Assembly: GCA_943787535.1 (NCBI GenBank)
Contig: CALSMU010000001.1
Coordinates: 1-64,000 of the forward strand
Length of the DNA stretch: 64,000 nt
Direction: 5' to 3'
From: an uncultured Flavobacteriales bacterium
GTDB lineage: Bacteria > Bacteroidota > Bacteroidia > Flavobacteriales_D > Parvicellaceae
The notes below the pieces were generated by a model. That model was not told the origin of the DNA. It was given only the letters and a program-made list of their open reading frames with translations, and ran no database searches. Made by a program: the position numbers and the translations under genes. The first letter of the stretch is position 1; each line of letters starts with the position of its first letter. Positions 18,378 to 27,742 of this stretch are shown here, in pieces.

Positions 18378-20618
18378 CTACGTAATTCTCACCCCCATTA
18401 CACACACATCGTCTATTTGCTCGTGATCTCCTATCCATTTGGTAAACTCTGCTTTAATAAGCGTATTCTGCTCATCTATTGGCTTATCACTTATCGACAG
18501 TAAAAACTTCTTGAACTTCCCAGAAAGGTATTTCTTGCCTTTTTCTCCTCCAAATTGGTCTGGAAAACCATCCGAATAGATGTACAACATATCGCCTTTG
18601 GCTACTTGTATTTCTTTATTGGTAAAAGGAAGTTTCTTGCCTGTATGCAATCCAACCGGCTGGCTATCTCCTTTTAGCTGGTTTATCTGGTTTTTACTAA
18701 TGTGAATTAGTGGATTATACGCTCCCGAATATTGAACCGTGCCTTTTTTGGGGTCGTACTTGCAAAGTGCCATGTCCATTCCATCTTTATTTTCTCCTTG
18801 CAAGCCTTTTTGGTCTAACGACTTAATAATCTGCTCGCGCATATTTGTGAGTACCTCGGCGGTATCTTCTGTGTTGTTTTCAATAATAAACTCGTTGAGT
18901 AGTGAAGTTCCTATCATACTCATAAAGGCGCCTGGCACGCCATGGCCAGTGCAATCGGCTACCGTAAAGTAGATTTGTCCTTTGGGTGAGCGATACACCC
19001 AGTAGAAGTCTCCTGAAACGACATCTTTTGGGTTAAACAAAATAAAACTCTCGGGAAGTACATCTTTTATATACACGGCCGATGTCATTAAGGCATCTTG
19101 TATGCGTTTGGCATAGTTGATACTATCGGTGATTTCTCGATGCGATTCGTTGAGCTTTTCGTGCTGTCCTTCTATAACTACTTTTTGCGCTTTGGTTTTT
19201 CTTAATTGCACAAATACAAAACCTAAAGAAACTAATACCAACCCTACTATTACAAGCAAGCCTGTTCTTCTTTGTTTTTCGCTTTTGAGTTGTTCTTCCT
19301 TGGCGCGGTTTTCTGCTTGTTGGATTATAATTTCATCGGCATGCAGTATGCTATCGGCTTGCTTTTTTAATTGGTATTCTTTGTCTACCTCAAACTTGTA
19401 CAGCTCTTCTTCTGCATCCATTTTGGCTATGGAGTCTTTTGTCTCCATATACAGCTCGTGCATTTCTAAGGCTTGTTTATATTTTCCTATTTCTTTATAA
19501 TCCATGTATAATAAATTAGCTCCTTTTTTTATGTCAGCTTGTTTTCCAATTAGAGTTGACGTACTTAAGGATTTATTTGCACATTCTATAGATTTTTTTG
19601 TCTTGCCAAGTGATTTATATATTTCTGCTGCAGTATAATAGCTAAATGATTTTCCAAAACTATAGTTTAGTTTTTCTGAAAGATTAATTGCTCTATTTGC
19701 ATAGTCTAGAGCTTGTTTAGTATTTTTAAGTTTATAATGTGTTCGGCTTAAACCATCATAAACATATATCTGACTTTGATCTTTATTAATTCCTTTTTCA
19801 TTATTTATTTTTTCAACCTTATGAAATGTAATTAGTGCTTCATTTACATTATTCTGCTTCAATAAAATACATGCTATATTAAAATATTGAGTCCCAACTG
19901 GGGCATTAATTTCTTCTTTAACTGCAATACTCTCCCTAAAATACTCAAGTGCTTTTTCATAGTTGCCTTGGTTTTTATAAATAGCTCCAATGTTATTGTA
20001 GGAAGCTGCCATTCCTTTTTTATCACCTATTTTCTTTCTTATAGCCAAGCTTTTCAAATCGTATTCCAACGCTTTTTCATAATTACCTTGGTTAGAATAA
20101 ATAATTCCAATATTATTGTAGGAAAACCCCATTCCTTTTTTATCGCCTAGTTCCTTCTCTATCGATAAGCTTTTTGAATGATATTCTAATGCTTTTTCGT
20201 AATTACCTTGGTCATCATAAATATTTCCAATGTTACCATAAGAAGTTCCCATTCCTTTTTTATCAGCTATTTTCTTTCTTATAGCCAAGCTTTTTGAATA
20301 GTATTCCAACGCTCTTTCGTAGTTGCCTTTAAAATAAAATGAAACGCCCTGCGTGTTTAACAAAGTTGACATCCATTTTTTATTATCTACAGCTTCAGCA
20401 AAATCATATCCCATTTGTGCAAAATAAAAAGCACTGTCGGGCTGAGAAAACAAATAACCATCCCAAGATATTTTATGCATTGCTTTTAACCGGTTTGTGT
20501 CTAGTTGGGTTTTGTCGTTACAAACACCCCATAATGAATCTAGGTTAACCTGCGCTTTGCTGCCGAAAGAAAGTAGCAGTAATAGTATGTATAAATAGCT
20601 AAAATGGGTTTTTAACAT
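18378..20618 (-). CDS. TPR-transmembrane-SpoIIE serine phosphatase
   Basis: 746 residues from the ATG at 20618, chosen because it begins a good signal peptide (MLKTHFSYLYILLLLLSF); an upstream ATG adds 11 residues. TPR units lie at about 60-390, a coiled stretch follows, then one membrane span (about 445-468), and a cytosolic PP2C/SpoIIE phosphatase domain (about 515-746) with VVSGDFYW, ADCTGHGVPGAFMS and YSDGFPDQFGG motifs carrying the metal-binding Asp residues. Sensor-linked SpoIIE phosphatases dephosphorylate anti-sigma-factor antagonists or SiaC-like proteins; two SiaC paralogues occur elsewhere in this window, but no kinase is adjacent. Confidence 0.9.
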   Translation of the reverse strand: MLKTHFSYLYILLLLLSFGSKAQVNLDSLWGVCNDKTQLDTNRLKAMHKISWDGYLFSQPDSAFYFAQMGYDFAEAVDNKKWMSTLLNTQGVSFYFKGNYERALEYYSKSLAIRKKIADKKGMGTSYGNIGNIYDDQGNYEKALEYHSKSLSIEKELGDKKGMGFSYNNIGIIYSNQGNYEKALEYDLKSLAIRKKIGDKKGMAASYNNIGAIYKNQGNYEKALEYFRESIAVKEEINAPVGTQYFNIACILLKQNNVNEALITFHKVEKINNEKGINKDQSQIYVYDGLSRTHYKLKNTKQALDYANRAINLSEKLNYSFGKSFSYYTAAEIYKSLGKTKKSIECANKSLSTSTLIGKQADIKKGANLLYMDYKEIGKYKQALEMHELYMETKDSIAKMDAEEELYKFEVDKEYQLKKQADSILHADEIIIQQAENRAKEEQLKSEKQRRTGLLVIVGLVLVSLGFVFVQLRKTKAQKVVIEGQHEKLNESHREITDSINYAKRIQDALMTSAVYIKDVLPESFILFNPKDVVSGDFYWVYRSPKGQIYFTVADCTGHGVPGAFMSMIGTSLLNEFIIENNTEDTAEVLTNMREQIIKSLDQKGLQGENKDGMDMALCKYDPKKGTVQYSGAYNPLIHISKNQINQLKGDSQPVGLHTGKKLPFTNKEIQVAKGDMLYIYSDGFPDQFGGEKGKKYLSGKFKKFLLSISDKPIDEQNTLIKAEFTKWIGDHEQIDDVCVMGVRIT
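19962..20321 (-). repeat. 120-bp tandem repeats encoding three TPR units
   Basis: Three consecutive 120-bp units (20321-20202, 20201-20082, 20081-19962) encode 40-residue TPR-like repeats of the form YEKALEYxxKSLxIxKK. A degenerate fourth follows towards 19842. The units are similar at DNA level, pointing to recent duplication. A 40-residue period is longer than the 34 of standard TPRs and fits the TPR_12/Kinesin-light-chain-like form. Confidence 0.85.
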
Positions 20619-20724
20619 TTTTAAAGGTAAGAAACAATAACTACAAACCACAAAAAAGTGTATGACAACACAACTATTTTATTTGTGTTTGAGGTAGAAA
20701 CGTATGAACACTTCCGAATGACCT

Positions 20725-23718
20725 TTAAATAGCTTTTTCCGCTTTGGCTATTGCATCGGTAAATATCTTTTGAATACGTGTTCGGATTCCGAGCGAAATT
20801 ATTTTTCTATTCTCCGCATTCGGATTTACGCGGTTTGATAAGAAAACGTATACAAAACCTGTTTTTGGATCGGCCCAAGTAATTGTTCCCGTAAAACCCG
20901 AATGCCCAAAGCTTTCATTCGAGGTACATTTGCTGCAAGTTGGTCCACTCCCTCCTGCTCTAACCGCTTTATCAAAACCTATTCCTCTTCGGTTTTTGTT
21001 TGAATCAAAATATGGAGCCGAAGTAAAGTATTTTACTACCTCTTCTTTCATATACCGCTCTCCCCCATATTCTCCATATTGCATAAACATCTGCATCATT
21101 ACGCCTAAATCATTGGCATTGGCAAAAAGCCCTGCATGACCGCAAACACCTCCCAGCATAGCCGCACCTTGATCATGCACATCTCCTTGAATTAATTGCC
21201 CTCTAAAAGCTTTATCATCCTCTGTTGGAGGAATTCGATTCAAATCCCATTTTAATCTTGGCTTATAACCAATGTTCTCCAAACCAAGTGGCTTATAAAA
21301 TGCGTTCATCACATAATTATCTTGGCTCGTATTCGTTTTATTTTGGATAATTTCATTGATAAAATAATATCCTATATCGCTGTATTTATATTTCTTAACC
21401 GCTGAAACTTTAGTAGATAAAATCTTTTTAAATATGGAATCTCGCAGGCTTTTGTGTGCAAAAAGGTTGTCAGCTACACGCTCCGAGAAATAGTCGGTTT
21501 GCCTAACGCTGTACAATTCAAATTTAGGCTTTCCTTTGTGCAATGTTCTCACATAAAAAGGTATCCATGGAGTAAATCCTGCTTGATGGGTTAACATCTC
21601 CTTCAAAAGAATATTTTTATAAGCAGATGTGTCTACCATATCGGGTAAATAAGCACTTAATGAACTGTCTACATCCACAATACCTTCACTCTGAAGCTTC
21701 ATCAAGGAAGCCGTTGAACTTGCAATTTTAGTAATTGAAGCCAAATCATAAATATCTGTTGTTTTAACAGGTAACGCATCTTTATCATAAGTATGATTAC
21801 CAAAAGATTTATAATAAAACACCTTTCCGTCTTTCGCAGCAAAAATCTGACAACCCGGAAATACTTTCTCTCTCAAAGCTTCAGATACAATTAATTCGAC
21901 ACCACTTAAATCTTTTGGACTTATATTTAATGCTTGGGGCATAGTATAATTTATTCGAATCGATTTATCAATTATTATCCCTGAACCATTCGGATAGTTT
22001 TTTACAGATACCGGTAATTTTCCTTTCACTGGAAGCCCTCCAAAAATCATCTGACCGCTTATGTCTTGCGCTAAACTTTCTTCCTCATAGCTGACCAAAA
22101 TCGCTTTAGCTTTATGCGCTCCTTCAAACTTATTAAGGCAATAAGGATTACCCAAAATGTTCAGTATCACGCTGTGCTCAGAAGCCAAGCTATCTACCAA
22201 GCTATTGAGTTGTTTGGTAATACCAAAATTCTGATACGGTCGTTGATTCATATCATGAATTGTAATCAAAACCAAATTGTATTCCTTTAGCTCATCTATA
22301 GCTTTTGCAATTTCATCATTCGAAGGTTTTAAAGGATAGGAAAAAGCATCAAAATCGCAATATCGATCAATCGAGGTATTAAAATCGTTTTCGTTTGCAG
22401 CCCCAATTGTAATGGATGCAATTTTCTTTTCTGCCAATTTCATAACTGGAACTGCAGCTTCTTTATTCTTTAAAAGTGTCAATGCACTTTCATATAGTTT
22501 CATATTTACAAATTCGGCTTCGGATTGATGCAAGTCTTCAGAGAGCGAAGCTGTATTAATTGGTTTATATTTATTTAAACCGCACCATGCTTTTGCAAAT
22601 AATATTTTGCGACACCTTCTGTCTATTTCTTTTTGAGAAATTAATTTTTGATCAATTGCCATTTTAATTTCTTCAATTGCCTTGGGTATATCTTCTGAGA
22701 ATAACAACACATCGTTTCCTGCTAATAAGGCTTCTAGATCTAATTTTCCTGGATTATAAAATGCACTCACCCCTCGCATATTTAAGGCATCTGTAAAAAT
22801 AAGCCCATCAAAACCCATTTCTTTTTGAAGTAAATCAGTAACTATATTTTCCGATAATGTAGATGCCTTATTTGGCCTATCATCTAAACTAGGAATATAC
22901 AAATGCGCAATCATCATACTTCCCAATCCACTATCAATCAATTGTTGAAAAGGATACAACTCCAAAGAATCGAGTCTTTCTCGGTTGTGTTTAATAATCG
23001 GAAGTGTTTTATGGGAATCACTGTCGGTATCTCCATGACCGGGAAAATGCTTTGCATTTGCCATAATACCCTTATTCTGCATACCTTTCATATATGCAAT
23101 TGCTTTATTAGCTACCTTATATTTGTCTTCTCCAAAAGAGCGGTAGTTAATTACTGGGTTTTCCGAGTTATTATTAACATCCGCAACTGGAGCAAGATTT
23201 ATATGAATACCCATACGCTTGCACTGCATAGCTATCTGCTCCCCCATTTGATAAATCAGATTATTGTCGGATACAGCACCTAAAGTCATTTGCTTAGGAA
23301 ACTTCATGGTGCTATCCAAGCGCATCGCCAATCCCCATTCTGCATCGATTGAAACCAACAATGGAACTTTTGCTATAGTTTGATAGGCATTCGTTAAGTT
23401 AGCTTGCCGAATAGGGCCTCCTTGAAAAAAGATTAATCCTCCTATTTTTTGATCCGTTATTAACTTCTCTATTTCTTGTTGATGGGAGCTATCTCTATTG
23501 GAATAAGCAGCTACCATGAAAAGCTGTGCTATTCGCTCTTCCTCTGAAAGTGTATTGAAAACACTATCAACCCATTTATTGTTCTGCGTTAAAAATACAG
23601 GAGATATTCTCGGCGCAACATCTACTGATATCACATTATCTCCTTTACTCTCTTCAAAAAGAAAGCTTGACAAAATGATAACAGCTCCAGCGATTAGTAT
23701 GAAAAATATATTGCGCAT
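20725..23718 (-). CDS. GH3 beta-N-acetylglucosaminidase fused to class C beta-lactamase-type domain
   Basis: 997 residues with an N-terminal hydrophobic signal or anchor. Residues about 55-390 form a glycoside hydrolase family 3 domain with the NagZ-type loop KHFPGHGDTDSDSH (about 222-235), which supplies the His/Asp pair of beta-N-acetylglucosaminidases. A GH3 C-terminal-like domain spans about 415-580. The rest (about 605-997) is a serine hydrolase of the beta-lactamase/transpeptidase-like family: SITK (SxxK) near 661, YSD (YxN-like) in KYKYSDIGYYF, and HSGFTG. The combination suggests a periplasmic peptidoglycan-recycling enzyme that can trim both sugar and peptide or esterified substrates. 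Such fusions are known in Bacteroidota. Confidence 0.88.
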   Translation of the reverse strand: MRNIFFILIAGAVIILSSFLFEESKGDNVISVDVAPRISPVFLTQNNKWVDSVFNTLSEEERIAQLFMVAAYSNRDSSHQQEIEKLITDQKIGGLIFFQGGPIRQANLTNAYQTIAKVPLLVSIDAEWGLAMRLDSTMKFPKQMTLGAVSDNNLIYQMGEQIAMQCKRMGIHINLAPVADVNNNSENPVINYRSFGEDKYKVANKAIAYMKGMQNKGIMANAKHFPGHGDTDSDSHKTLPIIKHNRERLDSLELYPFQQLIDSGLGSMMIAHLYIPSLDDRPNKASTLSENIVTDLLQKEMGFDGLIFTDALNMRGVSAFYNPGKLDLEALLAGNDVLLFSEDIPKAIEEIKMAIDQKLISQKEIDRRCRKILFAKAWCGLNKYKPINTASLSEDLHQSEAEFVNMKLYESALTLLKNKEAAVPVMKLAEKKIASITIGAANENDFNTSIDRYCDFDAFSYPLKPSNDEIAKAIDELKEYNLVLITIHDMNQRPYQNFGITKQLNSLVDSLASEHSVILNILGNPYCLNKFEGAHKAKAILVSYEEESLAQDISGQMIFGGLPVKGKLPVSVKNYPNGSGIIIDKSIRINYTMPQALNISPKDLSGVELIVSEALREKVFPGCQIFAAKDGKVFYYKSFGNHTYDKDALPVKTTDIYDLASITKIASSTASLMKLQSEGIVDVDSSLSAYLPDMVDTSAYKNILLKEMLTHQAGFTPWIPFYVRTLHKGKPKFELYSVRQTDYFSERVADNLFAHKSLRDSIFKKILSTKVSAVKKYKYSDIGYYFINEIIQNKTNTSQDNYVMNAFYKPLGLENIGYKPRLKWDLNRIPPTEDDKAFRGQLIQGDVHDQGAAMLGGVCGHAGLFANANDLGVMMQMFMQYGEYGGERYMKEEVVKYFTSAPYFDSNKNRRGIGFDKAVRAGGSGPTCSKCTSNESFGHSGFTGTITWADPKTGFVYVFLSNRVNPNAENRKIISLGIRTRIQKIFTDAIAKAEKAI

Positions 23719-23958
23719 TGTATATAAAAACTTGCTTAAAATATAAGTATTCGAAATAGTCGTTTTTACACAAACCGTTCCACCAGTTTTGATTTGTTAA
23801 AGTTACATTCAACTAGAAGGCACTTTCAATTAAATAATTGGAATTTTCAACGATTCGATGTGTAGTACGAATATACTGTATTGCAAGTCGACATTTCTGC
23901 AAGGTTTATTATACGCTGGTGAGAATTAAATATTTGCATAAATAAAAGCATCTATGCC

Positions 23959-23988
23959 TTGTTACCCTAAAGAAAATCACTACATTTG
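23959..23988 (+). promoter_or_regulatory. rpsA promoter
   Basis: A -33-like TTG at 23959-23961 and a perfect -7 element TACATTTG at 23981-23988 are separated by 19 bases, the usual Bacteroidota spacing. Transcription should begin around 23993-23995, giving a leader of about 80 bases. Confidence 0.65.
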
Positions 23989-23992
23989 CACC

Positions 23993-24073
23993 CCTAAAAG
24001 GAAACCTGACGGACAGGTTAAGTTAAACAACTCTCACAAAACCGAAAAAGTGAGATACAATAATTGATGCCAT
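23993..24073 (+). promoter_or_regulatory. Structured rpsA 5' leader, possible S1 autoregulatory element
   Basis: Two hairpins can be drawn: AACCTG (24003-24008) with CAGGTT (24014-24019) around a five-base loop, and TCTCAC (24032-24037) with GTGAGA (24050-24055) around a 12-base A-rich loop. The A-rich single strands resemble S1 binding targets. In E. coli, S1 represses its own mRNA through leader hairpins. No Shine-Dalgarno sequence precedes the ATG, as usual in Bacteroidota. The function is inferred. Confidence 0.4.
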
Positions 24074-26104
24074 ATGGCTGAAGAAAAAAAAGAAAAAGTA
24101 GCTAAAAAAACTGTAAAAGCTGAGACTAAAAAAGCTCCAGCGAAAAAAACAACTACTAAAGCGAAAAAGGAAGAAGCACCGAAAGTGGAAAAAGCTGCTC
24201 CTAAGAAAAAAGCTCCGGCTAAAAAAGCTGCTCCCAAACAGGAAACGGTTAAAGCTAAAAAAGTAGAAGTTGAAGCAGTTACTGAAGAAGCTCCAAAAGC
24301 AGAAGCAAAAACTGAAACTAAAAAGAAAGCTCCAGTAAAAGCGGCAAAAATAGTTGCTGACCCTAATTTTGATTGGGATGGTTTTGAAGCTGGAATTGAA
24401 ACTTACACAGCTGAGGAAAAAACTAAACTAAGTGACTTATATGAAGGTACTCTTTCTCAAATAGCTGAAAAAGAAGTTGTACATGGTATTGTAATAGCTA
24501 TTACTTCAAAAGAAATTGTTATTAACATTGGATATAAAAGTGAAGGTGTTGTGCCTAAAAATGAATTTAGATACAACCCGGACCTTAAAATTGGTGACCC
24601 TGTTGATCTTTACATTGAAACAATGGAAGATAAAACGGGACAATTGGTGGTTTCTCACAAAACAGCTCGTATGCACAGAGCTTGGCAAAAAGTCAACGAA
24701 GTATTAGAAACTGGAGAAATCATTACTGGATTTGTAAAATGTAGAACGAAAGGTGGATTGATTGCTGATGTATTTGGAATTGAAGCATTCTTGCCAGGTT
24801 CTCAAATTGATGTTAAGCCGATTAGAGATTACGATCAGTATGTTGGTAAAAACATGGAATTCAAAGTTGTTAAAATCAACAATGAATTTAAAAACGTCGT
24901 TGTTTCTCACAAAGCGCTTATTGAAGCTGAGTTAGAAGAACAAAAGAAACAAATTATGTCTGGCCTTGAAAAAGGACAAGTATTGGAAGGTACAGTTAAG
25001 AACATTACTTCTTACGGTGTATTTATCGATCTTGGTGGTGTTGATGGACTTATCCATATCACTGACCTTTCTTGGGGACGTGTGAACCATCCTGAAGAGG
25101 TTGTTACATTGGACGAAAAAATCAATGTTGTTATTCTTGACTTTGATGATGACAAGAAAAGAATTGCATTGGGTCTTAAACAATTAAACTCTCACCCTTG
25201 GGAAGCACTTGCTGAGGAGGTGAAAGTTGGAGATACTGTTAAAGGTAAAGTTGTTGTTTTGGCAGATTACGGTGCATTTGTTGAAATTGCAGCTGGAATT
25301 GAAGGACTGATTCATGTTTCTGAAATGAGCTGGAGCCAGCACTTGCGTACAGCTAATGATTTCTTAAAAGTTGGGGACGAAGTGGAAGCACAGGTTTTAA
25401 CTTTAGATAGAGAATTCAGAAAGATGTCATTAGGAATGAAGCAATTGATGCCAGACCCATGGGAAGGTATTGAAGCTAAATATCCTATTCAATCTAAGCA
25501 CAAAGCTGCGGTTAAGAACTTTACTAACTTTGGAGTATTCGTAGAATTAGAAGAAGGAATTGATGGGTTAATTCATATCTCGGATTTATCTTGGGAAAAG
25601 AAAATTAAACATCCTTCTGAATTTTGTGCTGTAGGCGACGAATTGGAAATTGTTGTACTAGAATTAGATAAAGAAAACAGAAGATTGAGTTTAGGTCATA
25701 AACAAACTGAGGAAAATCCTTGGGATGGTTATGAGACTGTATTCTCAATTGACTCTATTCACGAAGGAACAGTTATTAAGATCAAAGATAAAGCAGGAAT
25801 CGTTTCTCTTACGCATGGTGTTGAAGGATATTGTCCTGTAAAGCATATGAAAAAAGAAGATGGTGCCAACCTAGCTGCTGAAGAACAAGCACAATTTAAA
25901 GTGATTGAATTCAACAAAGAAGGTAAAAAGCTTATCGTTTCTCACACAGGTATCTGGGGAGAAGTTGCTGAAGCTGCTAAGAAGGCTAAATCTACTGCCT
26001 CTCGTAAAGCGGTTCAAAACCTCAATAGTAACCAAGAAAAATCTACTCTTGGAGATTTAGACGTGTTAGCTGACTTAAAAAAGAAAATGGAAGGTGGAAA
26101 ATAA
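24074..26104 (+). CDS. rpsA: 30S ribosomal protein S1
   Basis: 676 residues, longer than the 557 of E. coli. Residues 1 to about 95 are a Lys/Ala/Pro-rich, histone H1-like extension with no predicted fold. Six S1 RNA-binding domains follow (motifs include KSEGVVPKNEF, GIEAFLPGSQ, VDGLIHITDLSW, GIEGLIHVSEMSW, GIDGLIHISDLSW and GVEGYCPVKHM). S1 binds mRNA on the small subunit and helps initiation on messages without a Shine-Dalgarno sequence. The gene has its own promoter, leader and strong terminator, so it is monocistronic. Confidence 0.95.
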   Translation: MAEEKKEKVAKKTVKAETKKAPAKKTTTKAKKEEAPKVEKAAPKKKAPAKKAAPKQETVKAKKVEVEAVTEEAPKAEAKTETKKKAPVKAAKIVADPNFDWDGFEAGIETYTAEEKTKLSDLYEGTLSQIAEKEVVHGIVIAITSKEIVINIGYKSEGVVPKNEFRYNPDLKIGDPVDLYIETMEDKTGQLVVSHKTARMHRAWQKVNEVLETGEIITGFVKCRTKGGLIADVFGIEAFLPGSQIDVKPIRDYDQYVGKNMEFKVVKINNEFKNVVVSHKALIEAELEEQKKQIMSGLEKGQVLEGTVKNITSYGVFIDLGGVDGLIHITDLSWGRVNHPEEVVTLDEKINVVILDFDDDKKRIALGLKQLNSHPWEALAEEVKVGDTVKGKVVVLADYGAFVEIAAGIEGLIHVSEMSWSQHLRTANDFLKVGDEVEAQVLTLDREFRKMSLGMKQLMPDPWEGIEAKYPIQSKHKAAVKNFTNFGVFVELEEGIDGLIHISDLSWEKKIKHPSEFCAVGDELEIVVLELDKENRRLSLGHKQTEENPWDGYETVFSIDSIHEGTVIKIKDKAGIVSLTHGVEGYCPVKHMKKEDGANLAAEEQAQFKVIEFNKEGKKLIVSHTGIWGEVAEAAKKAKSTASRKAVQNLNSNQEKSTLGDLDVLADLKKKMEGGK

Positions 26105-26131
26105 ACCTTTAATTTCTATTTGAAAATAGTT

Positions 26132-26165
26132 AAAACCCGCCCCGATTATCGGGGCGGGTTTTTTG
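26132..26165 (+). terminator. Rho-independent terminator of rpsA
   Basis: AAAACCCGCCCCGAT (26132-26146) pairs perfectly with ATCGGGGCGGGTTTT (26148-26162), followed by further T residues. It lies 28 bases after the rpsA stop and is the strongest GC-rich hairpin in the window. Confidence 0.95.
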
Positions 26166-26210
26166 TTTAAAAAAATACATTGCATTCCGAAGTATATTCA
26201 TTTCTATTAT

Positions 26211-26218
26211 TAACTTTG
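26211..26218 (+). promoter_or_regulatory. -7 promoter element for sucD
   Basis: TAACTTTG matches TAnnTTTG exactly, 34 bases before the sucD ATG and just after the rpsA terminator. The best TTG upstream (26180) is further than the usual spacing. Confidence 0.5.
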
Positions 26219-26252
26219 GATACCTAAAATATTAGAAATCAAAAACACAAAA

Positions 26253-27131
26253 ATGAGTGTATTAGTAAATAAAGATTCAAAAGTAATTGTTCAAGGATTC
26301 ACAGGAGGAGAAGGAACCTTCCATGCTGGTCAAATGATTGAATATGGAACAAATGTTGTTGGTGGAGTTACTCCTGGTAAAGGAGGTCAAACTCACTTAG
26401 ATAGACCTGTTTTTAACACTGTAGTGGATGCTGTAAAAGAAACTGGCGCAGATGTATCTATTTTATTTGTGCCACCTGCATTTGCAGCTGATGCTATTAT
26501 GGAGGCCGCAGAAGGTGGGATTAAAGTTATCGTATGTATTACAGAAGGAATTCCTGTAGCAGACATGATTCCTGTTAAAGAATATCTTACAGATAAAGAT
26601 TGCAGATTGATTGGCCCTAACTGTCCCGGTATAATGACTGCTGGAGAAGCTAAAGTTGGAATTATGCCAGGTTTTATTTTTAAAAAAGGTACCATTGGAA
26701 TTGTTTCTAAATCAGGAACACTTACCTATGAGGCAGTAGATCAAATTACAAAGGTTGGCTTAGGACAAACAACAGCTATTGGAATTGGGGGCGACCCAAT
26801 TATTGGAACTACAACTAAAGATGCTGTTCAATTATTAATGGCAGATTCTGCTACTGAAGGTATTATTATGATTGGTGAAATAGGTGGAAACCTAGAAGCT
26901 GAAGCTGGAAAGTGGATTAAAGAGAATGGAACAAAACCCGTAGTGGCTTTTATAGCTGGAGAAACAGCTCCTGCTGGAAGAACAATGGGACATGCAGGTG
27001 CAATAGTTGGAGGAGAAGAAGATACTGCTGCTGCCAAAAAAGCTATTCTTAGAGACTGCGGTGTTCACGTTGTAGATTCACCAGCTGACTTAGGAAAGAA
27101 AATGGCTGCAGTTCTAGGAGTTACGGCTTAA
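26253..27131 (+). CDS. sucD: Succinyl-CoA ligase, alpha subunit
   Basis: 292 residues, the normal length. It begins with [22 protein letters not shown], the CoA-binding Rossmann start. It carries [10 protein letters not shown] and the C-terminal [15 protein letters not shown] motif with the phosphorylated His. The enzyme couples succinyl-CoA hydrolysis to nucleotide triphosphate synthesis in the TCA cycle and needs the beta subunit SucC, which is not next to it here. A separate sucC location is common in Flavobacteriia. It has its own promoter between the rpsA terminator and the start. Confidence 0.96.
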   Translation: MSVLVNKDSKVIVQGFTGGEGTFHAGQMIEYGTNVVGGVTPGKGGQTHLDRPVFNTVVDAVKETGADVSILFVPPAFAADAIMEAAEGGIKVIVCITEGIPVADMIPVKEYLTDKDCRLIGPNCPGIMTAGEAKVGIMPGFIFKKGTIGIVSKSGTLTYEAVDQITKVGLGQTTAIGIGGDPIIGTTTKDAVQLLMADSATEGIIMIGEIGGNLEAEAGKWIKENGTKPVVAFIAGETAPAGRTMGHAGAIVGGEEDTAAAKKAILRDCGVHVVDSPADLGKKMAAVLGVTA

Positions 27132-27178
27132 TATAACAATACTAGGTAATTAATGATTAATGATTAATCATCAAAATC

Positions 27179-27742
27179 ATGTATAAAACACTCCCTTTCC
27201 TATTAGCATTGTTACTATTCTCATGCGGCACAAGTGTTGAAAATGAAGAGGCTACCTGGAAGCAAAACAAAACCACAATAACAAATTACAAAAATAAATA
27301 TCCTTGTTTCTCAGAAAAAATAGAAGCACAATTTGAAATAGCTGATGCTACTATGAAAGAAGCATTAACCATTGCTGATGAAGAAGAAAAAATGAAAGCA
27401 ATGGAAAAAGCTAATGAACAAGCTACTATTGGCTATATTAATGCTATTCAAGGATTAGAAAACAATTTACAAACTCTTAATCGTGACATCAAGAAGTTAG
27501 TAGATTTAGAATCTAATGAGTATACACACAAAACCACCTATTTACTTGAGGAGGCAAACAAAAAGAAAACGAATGCGGAAACTTTATTGAATGAAGTTTA
27601 TGAGGAAACAGATGACCCAATACAAAAATTTATTAGTTGTTCAAATGATTTATCTCAATTCAAAAGGTCGACGGATAAATATTTACGTGAAATAGACAAA
27701 ACACGTAGAATACAAAAAGAGAAAAAAGAAACTCATAAATAA
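27179..27742 (+). CDS. Uncharacterised lipoprotein
   Basis: 187 residues. The first 18 residues end in LLFSCG, a lipobox with Cys at about 16, so the protein is predicted to be lipidated and membrane-anchored. The rest is charged and helical with likely coiled coils (EIADATMKEALTIADEEEK and later). I do not recognise a family. It follows sucD by 47 bases, with a perfect 12-bp palindrome ATGATTAATCAT (27160-27171) directly upstream of the ATG. Its 3' end overlaps the convergent wbqC gene by ten bases. Confidence 0.75.
   Translation: MYKTLPFLLALLLFSCGTSVENEEATWKQNKTTITNYKNKYPCFSEKIEAQFEIADATMKEALTIADEEEKMKAMEKANEQATIGYINAIQGLENNLQTLNRDIKKLVDLESNEYTHKTTYLLEEANKKKTNAETLLNEVYEETDDPIQKFISCSNDLSQFKRSTDKYLREIDKTRRIQKEKKETHK

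Larger units (their letters stand above)
23719..24073 (+). other. 355-base intergenic region with rpsA promoter and leader
   Basis: This is the only gene-free stretch above 300 bases. Bases 23719-23950 hold no open frame, promoter match or strong hairpin that I can support. The right third holds the rpsA promoter (23959-23988) and a leader with two hairpins, listed separately. Confidence 0.8.

Noticed and set aside
24034..24237. Ala/Phe-rich minus-strand open frame opposite the start of rpsA
   Set aside because: It is the antisense image of the Lys/Ala-rich S1 extension and has no plausible promoter or family.
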